This document shows positions 46,318 through 57,558 of a stretch of 64,000 bases of DNA, piece after piece. The position numbers were made by a program, and so were the translations under genes. The notes below the pieces were generated by a model. That model was not told the origin of the DNA and ran no database searches. It worked only from the letters and a program-made list of their open reading frames with translations. The stretch's first letter is position 1. Each line of letters opens with the position of its first letter. The stretch comes from Sphingobium sp. DEHP117. Lineage in GTDB: Bacteria > Pseudomonadota > Alphaproteobacteria > Sphingomonadales > Sphingomonadaceae. The stretch spans positions 124,001-188,000 of the forward strand of contig NZ_JAPFBJ010000002.1 of NCBI RefSeq assembly GCF_030867385.1, in the 5' to 3' direction.

Positions 46318-47408
46318 TGGCTTTCCCACGATGCCAACATGGCTTCCGCATCCAGTGTCGGCCTGATGGCCGAAGGTGTTCGGGAAAAGCGCGGGGCCGG
46401 TGCCGCGTGGTGGACCCCGTCCCTCTCCACATAGGTCTCGCGCGCGCGCAGGTGGGGGTGAGAAAATGATTGCTCGAGCGTCAATACCGGTGCGACGCAC
46501 GCGTCCGAGCCGTTAAACAGTTCGGTCCAATAGGCCTGGGTTTCGGCAAGAAAAGCCTGCTGCAAGGCGGCCGTCAGCATCGGCCATTGGCTCCTATCGT
46601 CCTGGCAGTTGCCAAGCGCCTGCAGACCCAGCTTCTCCAGCATTTCGTTGAAGAACTTCGGTTCCAGCGAACCGACCGCCATTTCCCTGCCGTCCTTGCA
46701 AAGATAGGAACGATAGAAGGGGGCGCAGCCGGCGAGAATGTTTGTCTCGCGCTCGACAGATATGCTTCCGGACGGGATCAACCCGGCGAACATGGTCATG
46801 AGCGACGCCACGCCATCGATTATCGCCGCATCCACCACCTGCCCCAGTCCGGATTTCTCGCGCTCGAAGAGAGCGGCGACAATGCCCAGCGCAAGAAACA
46901 TCGAGCCACCGCCAAAGTCTCCGACAAGATTGAGCGGGACGGTGGCAGGTTCGCTGGGCTTGCCGATCGCCGCAAGTGCACCCGTCAGCCCGATATAGTT
47001 GATGTCATGGCCGGCCGTCTGGGCAAGTGGTCCATCCTGTCCCCAGCCCGTCATCCGACCGTAGACCAGGCGCGGATTCCGCTCGAGCATTTGCGCAGGG
47101 CCGAGGCCAAGTCTTTCCATCACCCCGGGCCGGAACCCTTCGATAACGACGTCAGCCTTCGCCGCGACGTCGAGGCAAAAGGCGCGACCGGCTTCAGACC
47201 GGATATCCACCGTTTTTGTCGCGCGGCCACGGTCCGCGACCGGATTGGCCCAGCCATTCCCCCCCTCCCGGTCAATCCGCAATACGTCTGCCCCCATATC
47301 GGACAGCAGCATGGCACAATGAGGACCGGGCCCGATGCTGACAAACTCGATCACGCGAACACCCGCGAGCGGACCGGTCGCTGACGTCTCAACCCGCGCA
47401 GTCGTCAT
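46314..47408 (-). CDS. Alpha-methylacyl-CoA racemase-like CaiB/BaiF family protein
   Basis: 364-aa family III CoA-transferase fold. RVIEFVSIGPGPHCAMLLSDMGADVLRIDR is the N-terminal Rossmann signature, and GWGQDGPLAQTAGHDINYIGLTGAL carries the GHDINY stretch typical of alpha-methylacyl-CoA racemases (general base His), more than of formyl-CoA transferases. The C-terminal half contains LAGCAPFYRSYLCKDGREMAVGSLEPKFF, also racemase-like. It would interconvert 2R and 2S methyl-branched acyl-CoA thioesters before an acyl-CoA dehydrogenase. It lies 16 nt after the next gene and ends the minus-strand run. Confidence 0.88.
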   Translation of the reverse strand: MTTARVETSATGPLAGVRVIEFVSIGPGPHCAMLLSDMGADVLRIDREGGNGWANPVADRGRATKTVDIRSEAGRAFCLDVAAKADVVIEGFRPGVMERLGLGPAQMLERNPRLVYGRMTGWGQDGPLAQTAGHDINYIGLTGALAAIGKPSEPATVPLNLVGDFGGGSMFLALGIVAALFEREKSGLGQVVDAAIIDGVASLMTMFAGLIPSGSISVERETNILAGCAPFYRSYLCKDGREMAVGSLEPKFFNEMLEKLGLQALGNCQDDRSQWPMLTAALQQAFLAETQAYWTELFNGSDACVAPVLTLEQSFSHPHLRARETYVERDGVHHAAPAPRFSRTPSAIRPTLDAEAMLASWESH

Positions 47409-47424
47409 GACATGCCTCCCTCAT

Positions 47425-49413
<1,989 letters not shown>

Positions 49414-49417
<4 letters not shown>

Positions 49418-50175
49418 TTCGGCGCCATCCGGATAGCGCCGTCGAGACGGATTGTCTCGCCGTTCAGCATTGGATTGGCGATGATGCTTTCGACCAGTTG
49501 CGCATATTCTTCTGGCGCACCCAGTCTGCTCGGGAACGGAACCTGACTGCCCAGCGAGTTCTGCGCCTCCTGGGGAAGGCTCTCGAGAAGCGGGGTCAGG
49601 AACAGGCCAGGCGCAATCGTCATCACGCGGATGCCGTAGCGCGCAAATTCGCGCGCAATCGGCAATGTCATGCCAACCACGCCACCTTTTGACGCCGCAT
49701 AAGCGGCCTGGCCGATCTGCCCTTCGTAGGCAGCGACCGAAGCCGTATTGATGATGACGCCCCGCTCCTCGCCGATCGGATCTGCCATGGACAGACGCGC
49801 CGCAAACTTTGACAGGACGTTGAAGGTACCAATCAAATTGATCGTTACAATTTTGGAGAATTCGCCGAGCGGAAGCGCGGCGCCGTCGCGACCGATCACC
49901 TTGGCCGGAGGGCCGATCCCGGCGCAGTTGACGAGGATCCGCGCCTTGCCGTGCAGCCCCTCAGCCTCCTGAAGAGCGGATTCAACAGCGTTTTCGTCAG
50001 TAACGTTTACCGCAACGAAGTGCCCCCCGATCTCTTTTGCGAGCGGGGTAGCCAGATTCGCGTTCAAATCGAAGATCGTGACTTTCGCACCGGCGGCGGC
50101 AAGGCGCTTTGCCGTTGCACCGCCCAGACCGGATGCGCCCCCGGTAACGATTGCTGCTACACCTTCAATGTTCAT
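49414..50175 (-). CDS. SDR, 3-hydroxyacyl-CoA dehydrogenase type II (HSD17B10)-like
   Basis: 253-aa SDR. VTGGASGLGGATAKRLAAAGAKVTIFDLN is the NAD-binding motif, then LVNCAGIGPPAKVIGRDGAALPLGEFSKIVTINLIGTFNVLS, a layout typical of type II 3-hydroxyacyl-CoA dehydrogenases acting on 2-methyl-3-hydroxyacyl-CoA. Catalytic residues are Ser in INTASVAAYEGQIGQ and Tyr-Lys in YAASKGG. The C-terminal VPFPSRLGAPEEYAQLVESIIANPMLNGETIRLDGAIRM is also typical. ATG at 50175 is preferred over 50202 because MNIEGVAAIVTGG is the family start. It works in the beta-oxidation series with the hydratase and thiolase encoded beside it. Confidence 0.9.
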
Positions 50176-50188
50176 TCTCAGTCCTCTA

Positions 50189-51373
50189 TCAGAGCATTTC
50201 AAACGCCATGGCGGTAGCTTCGCCGCCGCCGATGCACAGGCTGGCCACGCCCCGTTTCAGCCCGCGCCGTTCAAGCGCAGCGAGCAGGGTTGCGACGATC
50301 CGCGCGCCCGATGCCCCGATCGGGTGGCCCAGCGCCGTCGCACCGCCATTCACGTTGAGCTTGTCGTCGGGGATCTGAAGATCGGTCGCCGCGATCATGG
50401 CGACAGCGGCGAATGCCTCGTTTACCTCGAAGAGGTCCACATCGCTAACCGACCAGCCGATTTGCGCGAGCAGCTTTTCGATGGCGGCTACCGGGGCCGT
50501 TGTGAACAGCGAGGGCGCATGCGCATGAGCCGAACAGCCGATCACCCGCGCAATAGGCGTCGCGCCAAGACGATTGGCAATGCCCTGACGCGTAAGAACA
50601 AGGGCGGCGGCGCCATCGGAAATGGATGCCGAACTGGCCGCCGTTATCGTTCCGTCAACAGCGAAAGCGGGCTTCAGATTTGGTATCTTGTCCGGCTTGG
50701 CCAGTCCGGGCTGCTCATCCGTATCAACTATTATAGAGCCGTCGCGCGCGCTGACTTCTACCGGCGCGATCTCGCTGGAGAAAGCACCAGAGGAAATGGC
50801 CTCGCGCGCCCGCTCCAGCGAACGAATGGCAAAGGCATCCTGCATCGCGCGGGTGAACTGATAGGCGTTCGCCGAATCCTGCGCGAAGGCGCCCATGGGC
50901 TTGCCCGGTGTGTATGCGTCTTCCAGGCCATCCATCATCATGGTGTCAATAATGCGATCATGGCCGATCCTCGCGCCGCCGCGATGTTTGCCGAGCGCGT
51001 AGGGCGCATTCGTCATACTTTCCATGCCGCCGGCAACAACGACGTCAGCGGCTCCTGCCTGCAGAGCTTCGACTGCCATGATCGCCGCCTGCATGCCGGA
51101 ACCGCACATCTTGTTAATTGTGGTCGCCTGCACGCTTTCTGGGAGGCCCGCACCAAGCGCCGCCTGCCGCGCGGGCGCTTGACCCAACCCTGCTGGGAGA
51201 ACGCAGCCCATGTAGATGCGATCGATGCTCGACCCGGCTACGCCCGCTCTCTCGACCGCAGCCCGGATCGCGACCGATCCAAGCTCAGTCGCCTTCACGG
51301 AAGACAGCGCGCCCTGAAACGCGCCCATTGGCGTGCGGGCGTAGCTTGCTATGACAATGGGATCACCAACCAT
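50189..51373 (-). CDS. Acetyl-CoA acetyltransferase-type thiolase
   Basis: 394-aa thiolase. The nucleophilic Cys is in TTINKMCGSGMQAAIMAV, the His is in NVNGGATALGHPIGASGARIV, and the C-terminal Cys is in SLCIGGGEATAMAFEML. GGMESMTNAPYAL is also typical. Length and motifs are complete, so it is likely functional and takes over the thiolytic step of the pathway, in contrast to the remnant at 48405-48599. Its stop lies 13 nt before the start chosen for the next SDR gene. Confidence 0.93.
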   Translation of the reverse strand: MVGDPIVIASYARTPMGAFQGALSSVKATELGSVAIRAAVERAGVAGSSIDRIYMGCVLPAGLGQAPARQAALGAGLPESVQATTINKMCGSGMQAAIMAVEALQAGAADVVVAGGMESMTNAPYALGKHRGGARIGHDRIIDTMMMDGLEDAYTPGKPMGAFAQDSANAYQFTRAMQDAFAIRSLERAREAISSGAFSSEIAPVEVSARDGSIIVDTDEQPGLAKPDKIPNLKPAFAVDGTITAASSASISDGAAALVLTRQGIANRLGATPIARVIGCSAHAHAPSLFTTAPVAAIEKLLAQIGWSVSDVDLFEVNEAFAAVAMIAATDLQIPDDKLNVNGGATALGHPIGASGARIVATLLAALERRGLKRGVASLCIGGGEATAMAFEML

Positions 51374-51382
51374 GTTCAGTCC

Positions 51383-52510
51383 TCACAAAGAGCGTGCGAT
51401 CACCATCCGCTGGATGTCGGACGTGCCTTCGTAAATCTGGCAGACCCGAACATCGCGGTAGATTTTCGCGACGCCAAATTCTTCTAGATAGCCGTATCCC
51501 CCCAGTGTCTGAATAGCGCCAGACACGACGATTTCGGCCGTCTCCGATGCGAAGAGCTTCGCCATCGATGCCTGCGCCAGTGCGGGCAGCCCCTCGTCCC
51601 GCAACGCCGCGGCCGAAAGGACGAGCTGCCGGGCCGCTTCAAGCCGGGTCGCCAGATCAGCGAGCCGAAAGCCGACCGCCTGATGATCGATGATGGGTTT
51701 GCCCATGGACACGCGCTCTTTCGCATACTGGGTCGCAATATCGAGTGCAGCTTGCGCCATCCCCACGCATTGCGCCGCGATACCGAGACGGCCGGTTTCC
51801 AGATTGGAAAGCGCAATCCGATAGCCCTGGCCGACCTGCCCGAGAACCAGCTCATCCTCGACAAACAGATTTTCAAACCGCAACGCGCAGGTGTCGGAGG
51901 CGACCTGGCCAAGCTTGTGCTCAACCTTGTCGACGATATAGCCGGGCCGATCGGTCGGCACGAGGAACGCGCTCATTCCCTTCTTGCCGGCTGAAGCATC
52001 GGTTACGGCAATCACCATGGCCAGTCCGGCTATCTTGCCCGAGGTGATGAACTGCTTGGCTCCATCGAGCCTCCAGCCGCCGTCGACCTTCGTTGCCCTG
52101 GTCCTGATCGCCGACGCGTCCGAGCCAGCATCCGTCTCGGTGAGTGCGAAAGCGCCGATGCACCGTCCCGAAATCAGTTCAGGCAGGAAGAGAGCCTTCT
52201 GCTCCGCTGTCCCATCCCTGAGCAGCCCGGACACCATGATAGAGTTCTGAATGGAAACGATCGTAGACAGCGCGCCATCAGCCGCCGCAATTTCGATGAG
52301 AGCCAGCGCGTAGGAAACATAATCGCTGGCCGCCCCGCCATATTCCTCCGGCGCCACCATTCCCAGCAGCCCAAGAGCGGCGATACGCTCGAACAGGCCG
52401 TCGTCATAACCGCCCTGCTGTTCGAAATGCGACGACAGGGGGCGAATTTCCTCCTGCGCGAATTCGCGAACGGCGTCGCGTATGGCGACCTGCGTCTCCG
52501 ACAGAATCAC
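51383..52510 (-). CDS. Acyl-CoA dehydrogenase (homomeric, short/branched-chain type)
   Basis: 375-aa ACAD with the complete pattern of homotetrameric enzymes: LGLLGMVAPEEYGGAASDYVSYALALIEIA, GAFALTETDAGSDASAIRTRATKVDGGWRLDGAKQFITSGK (FAD and thioester contacts), ALSNLETGRLGIAAQCVG, RVSMGKPIIDHQAVGFRLADLATRLEAAR, and the C-terminal ETAEIVVSGAIQTLGGYGYLEEFGVAKIYRDVRVCQIYEGTSDIQRMVIARSL with Glu in IYEGTSDIQR as base. It resembles short/branched-chain ACADs, fitting the racemase downstream that would supply the correct 2-methylacyl-CoA isomer. It lies 9 nt upstream of the thiolase gene. Confidence 0.94.
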   Translation of the reverse strand: MILSETQVAIRDAVREFAQEEIRPLSSHFEQQGGYDDGLFERIAALGLLGMVAPEEYGGAASDYVSYALALIEIAAADGALSTIVSIQNSIMVSGLLRDGTAEQKALFLPELISGRCIGAFALTETDAGSDASAIRTRATKVDGGWRLDGAKQFITSGKIAGLAMVIAVTDASAGKKGMSAFLVPTDRPGYIVDKVEHKLGQVASDTCALRFENLFVEDELVLGQVGQGYRIALSNLETGRLGIAAQCVGMAQAALDIATQYAKERVSMGKPIIDHQAVGFRLADLATRLEAARQLVLSAAALRDEGLPALAQASMAKLFASETAEIVVSGAIQTLGGYGYLEEFGVAKIYRDVRVCQIYEGTSDIQRMVIARSL

Positions 52511-52591
52511 GAAACCTCCAAATATTGTACGAACTGAGGACTACGTTGCATAATGCACAGTTTCTTGCAGCTTGACATGACCGCACCAAGA

Positions 52592-54262
52592 TCACGCAAG
52601 GCCGAGCGCGTCTTTGGCGGCGACATAGCCCCATAGCAGCGACGGCCCGACACTGGCGCCTGCGCCGGGATACTTGCGACCCATTACAGATGCGGTGGAT
52701 ATGCCGGTGGCATACAGACCGGGGATGGCGGTGCCATCCTCCTTGAGCACGCGGGCGCGAACGTCCGTGACGACGCCTCCATACGTACCAACATCCCCCG
52801 GATAAACCCGGAAAGCATAGAAAGGCGCGCGTTCTATCTTTCCTAGCGTCGGTGTGGGGCTGTTGAACGGATCGCCAATGAAGCGATCATATGACCTTTC
52901 CCCTCGATGGAAATCTTCGTCGACTTTGCGGTCCACAAAACCATTGAAGCGTTCTACCGTGTTTCGAAGAGTGGTTGCCTCCATCCCTAGCCTCCTGGCC
53001 ATCTCGTCGAGATCGTCTGCCTTGACCAGGAACCCCTCATCGAACCACCGTTTCGGCTTTCGCGCACCGGGCAGCGTCTCTGCCAGCATGTATCTGGTGA
53101 TCGCGTTCGTGTCGAAAAGCGCCCAGCTCGGTACGGCAGGGACAGTCCTGTTACGCTCAAGCATGTGCTGGCAATATTCCATATAGGAGCCGGATTCGTT
53201 CATGTAGCGGACGCCGCTCTGGTCGATCACGATCACATGGGGAAGGCCAGTGAAGAGATGGACGCCCGGCTTGATATCATGTTCACCGATCCCCGGAACC
53301 ATCGCCGTCTGCGAACCGACCATTTCATCCATCTGGGCGACGGCTGCGCCATGGCGCATCATCTCCTCAATCATTTCGCCCGTGTCGCCCGGACAGGTGC
53401 TTGTCCATTCGACGGAAGTACCGGGCTGATATTTATCCCTCATCCGCTGATTTCTGGAGAAACCGCCCGCATTCACGAGCACGCCGAGGCGGCCCGCAAT
53501 CCGCCAGGGGATGCCGCCACGCGTTATGACCACGCCCTTCACCGCGTCGTCCTGCACGATCAGTTCCGTAACCGCCGCATCGGTCCGAATGTCAGTCCCC
53601 GCTTTCAACGAAGCCTGCAACATTCGACCCTGAAGAGCTTCTCCGGCCGTTACCCATTGCTTGCCCGTCAGTTTCGCAGTGAACATCTTCCAGCCAACTT
53701 TGGCGGCCATCCGTTTCAGGCGCCAGGACTGCTTCACATGTTGAAGCGCAAAGGCATCCTCGACCAAGACGGCCATCGGTATCCAGCCCGGCCGCAGCTT
53801 CTTGCGCCATGGACCCAATTCATTGACGTTGAATAGCTGGGCGACCACGGTACGACCTACAGCAAGCCCGCCAGACAACTCATCATAATAGTCCGGCCAG
53901 TATCTTGCTGCCTGCAGCTTGACACCTTGACCGACCAGAAAATCGACCAGCTGCGGCGACTGCTCGATATAGCCGTGCCGCCGCTCGCGCGAGGCTCCGG
54001 GTGTATCGTTATGATCACCGACTACAGCGTCGAAATAGAGCTTGGCCTTCTCGTCGCTTTCATCGATGCCAGCCTGCTTCATGAACCGGTTGTTCGGCAG
54101 CCACATTGCGCCCCCGGAGCGCGCGGTCGTGCCGCCGATGAGATCGGTCTTCTCCAGAATTACGACGCTCTTGCCCTGAGAGCGCATCATCAGCGCGGCC
54201 GCCATCGAGCCGGCTCCGCTGCCGACGACCACGAAATCGAACGTTTCGTCGAAGGCTTCCAT
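52592..54262 (-). CDS. FAD-dependent 3-ketosteroid delta1-dehydrogenase-like protein (copy 2)
   Basis: 556-aa flavoprotein of the KstD/fumarate reductase family, paralogue of 33872-35605. FAD motif VVVGSGAGSMAAALMMRSQG, then ILEKTDLIGGTTARSGGAMWLPN; C-terminal FRVYPGDVGTYGGVVTDVRARVL and GRKYPGAGASVGPSLLWGYVAAKDALG. It contains the tyrosine-rich GERSYDRFIGDPFNSPTPTLGKIERAPFYAFRVYPGD region typical of the family. It is the first gene of a long minus-strand unit leading through ACAD, thiolase, SDR and hydratase to the racemase, which suggests ring or side-chain dehydrogenation followed by beta-oxidation. The repeat at 54387-54510 and the next gene lie upstream. Confidence 0.88.
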   Translation of the reverse strand: MEAFDETFDFVVVGSGAGSMAAALMMRSQGKSVVILEKTDLIGGTTARSGGAMWLPNNRFMKQAGIDESDEKAKLYFDAVVGDHNDTPGASRERRHGYIEQSPQLVDFLVGQGVKLQAARYWPDYYDELSGGLAVGRTVVAQLFNVNELGPWRKKLRPGWIPMAVLVEDAFALQHVKQSWRLKRMAAKVGWKMFTAKLTGKQWVTAGEALQGRMLQASLKAGTDIRTDAAVTELIVQDDAVKGVVITRGGIPWRIAGRLGVLVNAGGFSRNQRMRDKYQPGTSVEWTSTCPGDTGEMIEEMMRHGAAVAQMDEMVGSQTAMVPGIGEHDIKPGVHLFTGLPHVIVIDQSGVRYMNESGSYMEYCQHMLERNRTVPAVPSWALFDTNAITRYMLAETLPGARKPKRWFDEGFLVKADDLDEMARRLGMEATTLRNTVERFNGFVDRKVDEDFHRGERSYDRFIGDPFNSPTPTLGKIERAPFYAFRVYPGDVGTYGGVVTDVRARVLKEDGTAIPGLYATGISTASVMGRKYPGAGASVGPSLLWGYVAAKDALGLA

Positions 54263-54536
54263 CTCCCTGATTTCCCCTCATGGAAGGTTCTCGCACGCTG
54301 TCAGATCCAAGCGACAAGAAGGGGTTTGCACGCCTTTTCGCGAATGCCGCCTGAGCACAGCAATAATTGTCGGCTTCCGGACGCTTTAGAGCGCGCTGCG
54401 TTAATCTGACGCAAGACGCGCGCGCTCTCTTTGTTGTCGCATCGCTTTTGCCAAAAGCCGGTTCCCACCCTTCGCCAAGCTCAGGACAGGCCTTTTTGGC
54501 ACGATGCTCCGGTTGGAAATATCACCCAATTGCAGA
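54263..54536. other. Leader of the KstD-type unit, with a ~130-bp repeat
   Basis: 274 bp without a gene. The repeat occupies 54387-54510. A half-site AATTGTCGG of the shared operator lies at 54365-54373, too weak to call by itself. Confidence 0.45.
54387..54510. repeat. ~130-bp interspersed palindromic repeat, copy 5
   Basis: TAGAGCGCGCTGCG at the start, GCGCGCGCTC return arm, GTTGTCGCATCG, CCGGTTCCCACC, cassette with TTCGCCAAGCTCAGGAC, and GCACGATGCTC at the end. Confidence 0.82.
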
Positions 54537-54965
54537 TCAGGCCGCCTGCATCGAAAAGATTATATTTCGGGCAAGATGCGTATCGCAGAACTCGTTAAGC
54601 TCGATGATCTTGTCACCGGAGAAGACAATTCGCCACGCATAGACGTTTCTATAGGCTCTGCCCGTTACCGTCTGGCCGTCCGATTTTCCGAAAATAACCA
54701 CTTCATCGCCCTCAGCAACTACGGACGTGAACACGAAGTGCATGCCATCTACGGTGACTGAGCGGATCAGGGGCACACCACCTGCCAAAAATTCCGGAGC
54801 CGCCATGCGGTTGGGGATATCCCCCCCGCTCTCGAAAATGGGTGTCTGGTCCATAAACTGGACATGGAAGTCATCTGAAATATGCGACCGGACGAATTCG
54901 GCATCACCGGCATCCAGCGCCAACATAAAAGCTTTGGCTGTCTCTTTCCGTGTCTCAATATCCAC
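54537..54965 (-). CDS. SnoaL-like/NTF2-fold protein
   Basis: 142-aa protein with the NTF2-like pattern: TAKAFMLALDAGDAEFVRSHISDDFHVQFMDQTPIFESGGDI in the N-terminal helix-strand part, then FVFTSVVAEGDEVVIFGKSDGQTVTGRAYRNVYAWRIVFSGDKIIELNEFCDTHLARN, typical of SnoaL-like or limonene-epoxide-hydrolase-like proteins. Members are small cyclases, isomerases or epoxide hydrolases, and ketosteroid isomerase has this fold. Specific residues for isomerase activity (Asp, Tyr) cannot be assigned. It lies upstream of the KstD-type unit on the same strand, separated by a repeat. Confidence 0.82.
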   Translation of the reverse strand: MDIETRKETAKAFMLALDAGDAEFVRSHISDDFHVQFMDQTPIFESGGDIPNRMAAPEFLAGGVPLIRSVTVDGMHFVFTSVVAEGDEVVIFGKSDGQTVTGRAYRNVYAWRIVFSGDKIIELNEFCDTHLARNIIFSMQAA

Positions 54966-55410
54966 TTACTCGCTCCGTCTGTTTCTCGTTCGTCGCGCAC
55001 TCGCCGGGGCGAATGGAAACCATCCGAACGACTGGATCGCCGTTCCAATCTTCGCAACATCCAGCGTTCTGAGCCATTGCCGACTATTAACACCGCCAGA
55101 TTGTGCCAGCTGGCTAGACCAGCGCCTCAGACGGCGAAGATAGACGAATGGGGGCAGTGCTCTTGCCAGTTAGAGACATAATCTTGACCGCGCGGAGCAA
55201 ACATCCCTGTGGTGGCCCGAGCACAAACCGATAATCCAAAGCGCGCAGCGTTGAATCTGACGCAAGACGCGCGCTCTATCTTTTGTTGTCGCATCGTTTT
55301 TGCCAAAACATGTTCCCACCCTTCGACAAGCTCGGGACAGGCCTTTTTGGCACGATGCTCCAGCCCGCAAATCGCCTGCACTTCGCGACAGCCCTATTTC
55401 CCTAACCGCA
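54966..55410. other. Gene-free stretch with a ~130-bp repeat (copy 6)
   Basis: 445 bp between two minus-strand genes. The repeat occupies 55238-55362. The remainder shows only short chance frames, one of which translates the repeat as KACPELVEGW, a familiar artefact of this repeat. Confidence 0.45.
55238..55362. repeat. ~130-bp interspersed palindromic repeat, copy 6
   Basis: AAGCGCGCAGCGTTGAATCTG start (more diverged), ACGCAAGACGCGCGCTC return arm, CGCATCGTTTTTGCC, GTTCCCACCC, cassette TTCGACAAGCTCGGGAC, and GCACGATGCTC end. Confidence 0.8.
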
Positions 55411-56445
55411 TCAGTTCCGCGCGGTAGCGAGCAGCCCAGTGATCACCTGGTCGGAAAAAAGCTCTAGGAACCAATGAGGATAGCGCGGTTCACCTGCACT
55501 GACGGCATCCAGTGCCGCGCACTGCTCGGCGCTGAGCCGAACGTTGACGGCCTTGAGTGTATCGGCAAGCTGATCGGATTTGCTGGCTCCAAGCAATATG
55601 CTTGTGACCGGTTGCCGCTCCAGCAGCCATGCAAGTGCGATCTGAGCCAGACTAGCTCCGTGCGTATCAGCAACCTGACGCATCACATCGAGCGTCGCGT
55701 AGCTTCTATCGACATCCATGGGCATGGCAGGGAAATCGGCAGCACGCGTACCTTCGTCCGGCTGCGCGCCGCGACGATATTTGCCTGTCAGGAATCCGCC
55801 GGCCAGCGGGCTCCACACCGTCAGACCAAGACCATAGTGCGCCAGGGCGGGGAGCAGCTCATCCTCAATGTCGCGCCCTACCAGTGAATAATAGAGCTGG
55901 CCGTGGGTGAAAGGGACGAGGTTGTTTGCTCGCATCATCTCCATGGCCGCCACGACCCGCCAGGCCGACCAGTTCGAGAAACCGAGATAGCGCACCTTGC
56001 CTGCGCGAACGATCGCATCGAGTGTGGAAAGCGTCTCTTCCAGGGGCGTATTGGAGCATTCGCGATGGACGAGATACACGTCGATCCAGTCCGTCCCCAG
56101 CCGCCGCAGACTTGCATCGACGGAGGCCAGGATGTGGCGCCGTGTCAGCCCGGCATCCAGGGGTTGCTGAGAGGAGCGTCCACCCACTTTCGTTGCGATC
56201 ACCACATTCTGCCGGTGAGGGGCCAATGCCTTCCCCAATATCTCCTCAGACTGACCGCCGGCATAAACGTCCGCTGTGTCGAAGAAGTTTACTCCTGCGT
56301 CGATCGCCTGGCCGACCAATCCATCGGCACTGTCAGGGTCCACGTTGAACAGCGAAAGATCGCGATTGCCGCTACTGAAGGTCATGGCACCAAAAGCAAG
56401 CCGCGACACGAGCAGGCCGCTGTTGCCCAACAGTCTGTATTCCAT
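55411..56445 (-). CDS. Aldo/keto reductase
   Basis: 344-aa NADPH-dependent reductase of the YajO/L-GAP reductase-like group. The catalytic tetrad is visible: Asp in FFDTADVYAGGQSEEILGKAL with Tyr, Lys in VIATKVGG, His in VYLVHRECSN. NWSAWRVVAAM and SPLAGGFLTGKY follow, and a C-terminal LGASKSDQLADTLKAVN cofactor loop completes the barrel. The true start is ATG 56445; an open frame extending to 56526 only reads into the IS5-type element. The IS sits about 50 nt upstream, where it may have displaced the native promoter. Target aldehyde or ketone unknown. Confidence 0.93.
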   Translation of the reverse strand: MEYRLLGNSGLLVSRLAFGAMTFSSGNRDLSLFNVDPDSADGLVGQAIDAGVNFFDTADVYAGGQSEEILGKALAPHRQNVVIATKVGGRSSQQPLDAGLTRRHILASVDASLRRLGTDWIDVYLVHRECSNTPLEETLSTLDAIVRAGKVRYLGFSNWSAWRVVAAMEMMRANNLVPFTHGQLYYSLVGRDIEDELLPALAHYGLGLTVWSPLAGGFLTGKYRRGAQPDEGTRAADFPAMPMDVDRSYATLDVMRQVADTHGASLAQIALAWLLERQPVTSILLGASKSDQLADTLKAVNVRLSAEQCAALDAVSAGEPRYPHWFLELFSDQVITGLLATARN

Positions 56446-56496
56446 CGCTTGCTTCTCCAACGTCTCATCGGCCCCACGCGCCAAGCAGGCAGCTAG

Positions 56497-57336
56497 GGTC
56501 AGGACCCATTGATTATCGGGCTGCAATGTGATTCAGGCGCGCAGTAAGGAGCCTGAGAGATGCGTGATTTGTTTTGGCTGACGGACGAGCAGATGGCTCG
56601 GCTTCAGCCCTATTTTCCGAAAAGCCATGGTCGCCAGCGGGTTGATGATCGACGGGTGTTAAGCGGGATAATCTTCGTCAATCGCAATGGATTACGGTGG
56701 TGCGATGCGCCAAGGGAATATGGCCCGGCGAAGACGCTTTATAACCGCTGGAAGCGCTGGGGAGACAAGGGTGTCTTCGTCCGGATGATGGAAGGCCTAG
56801 CCGCACCGCAGGCTCCCGAACGCAAGACGGTCATGATCGATGCAACTTATCTCAAAGCCCACCGCACGGCGTCCAGCCTGGCGGTAAAAAGGGGGAAGCT
56901 GGACGCCTGATCGGGCGCACGAAGGGTGGCATGAATACCAAGCTGCATGCCGTCACCGATGCAAACGGTCGCCCAATCAGCCTCTTCATAACCGCAGGTC
57001 AGGTCAGCGATTATACAGGGGCCGCCGCCCTGCTCGACACCCTCCCCAAGGCACAGTGGCTGCTGGCTGATCGGGGTTATGATGCGGACTGGTTCCGTGA
57101 TGCCTTGCGGGAAAAGGGCATCAAACCCTGCATTCCGGGCCGTAAATCCCGGAACAAAGCCGTCAAGTACGACAAGCGCAGATACAAACGCCGCAACCGC
57201 ATCGAGATCATGTTCGGTCGCCTCAAGGACTGGCGGCGTATCGCAACACGCTATGACAGATGCCCAACCGTCTTTCTCTCGGCCATCGCCCTCGCTGCTA
57301 CCGTCATCTTCTGGCTCTGATCAATGAGTCCTGACC
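56497..57336 (+). mobile_element. IS5-family insertion sequence, copy 2
   Basis: 840 bp, apparently identical to the copy at 27482-28321, flanked by CTAG at 56493-56496 and 57337-57340. The right-hand CTAG is also the first CTAG of the following ~130-bp repeat, so the element inserted exactly at the repeat border. Confidence 0.95.
56560..57320 (+). CDS. IS5-family transposase, two frames joined by -1 frameshifting (copy 2)
   Basis: Same arrangement as copy 1: first frame 56560-56910, second frame to 57320, with the AAAAAGGGGG slip site at 56886-56895. The first frame contributes the Asp in TVMIDATYLKAHR and the second the Asp in LLADRGYDADWF and Glu in RNRIEIMFGRLKDW. I could find no difference from copy 1 by reading the two, so this copy has not decayed. 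It is oriented opposite to the adjacent aldo/keto reductase gene. Confidence 0.92.
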
Positions 57337-57467
57337 CTAGAGCGCGCTGCGTTAAATCTGGATCGGTCAGCGCGCTCTAAGTTTTTGTTTTACCGCATCG
57401 TTTTGGCGCAAAACCGGTTCCCACCCTTCGACAAGCTCAGGACAGGCTTTTGCGAACGATGCTCTAT
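57337..57467. repeat. ~130-bp interspersed palindromic repeat, copy 7
   Basis: CTAGAGCGCGCTGCG start, TCAGCGCGCTC return arm, CGCATCGTTTTGGCGCAAAA, CCGGTTCCCACCC, cassette TTCGACAAGCTCAGGAC and CGAACGATGCTCTATAG. Closest to copy 4. 57321-57558 holds no gene besides this. Confidence 0.82.
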
Positions 57468-57558
57468 AGGACGGCCAAACAGATTTATACGTCAATGAGC
57501 GGGCAATGCGCTGTCGGCCTTCGGTGAAAGCGGCAGTCAACATGTCGATCAACCACCT

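Noticed and set aside
50078..51487. 469-codon open frame on the plus strand
   Set aside because: It is antisense to the thiolase gene; no recognisable motif.
55411..56526. Aldo/keto reductase starting with MQPDNQWVLTLA
   Set aside because: These residues come from the IS5-type left end; the same peptide also starts the frame at 27511. The native start is 56445.
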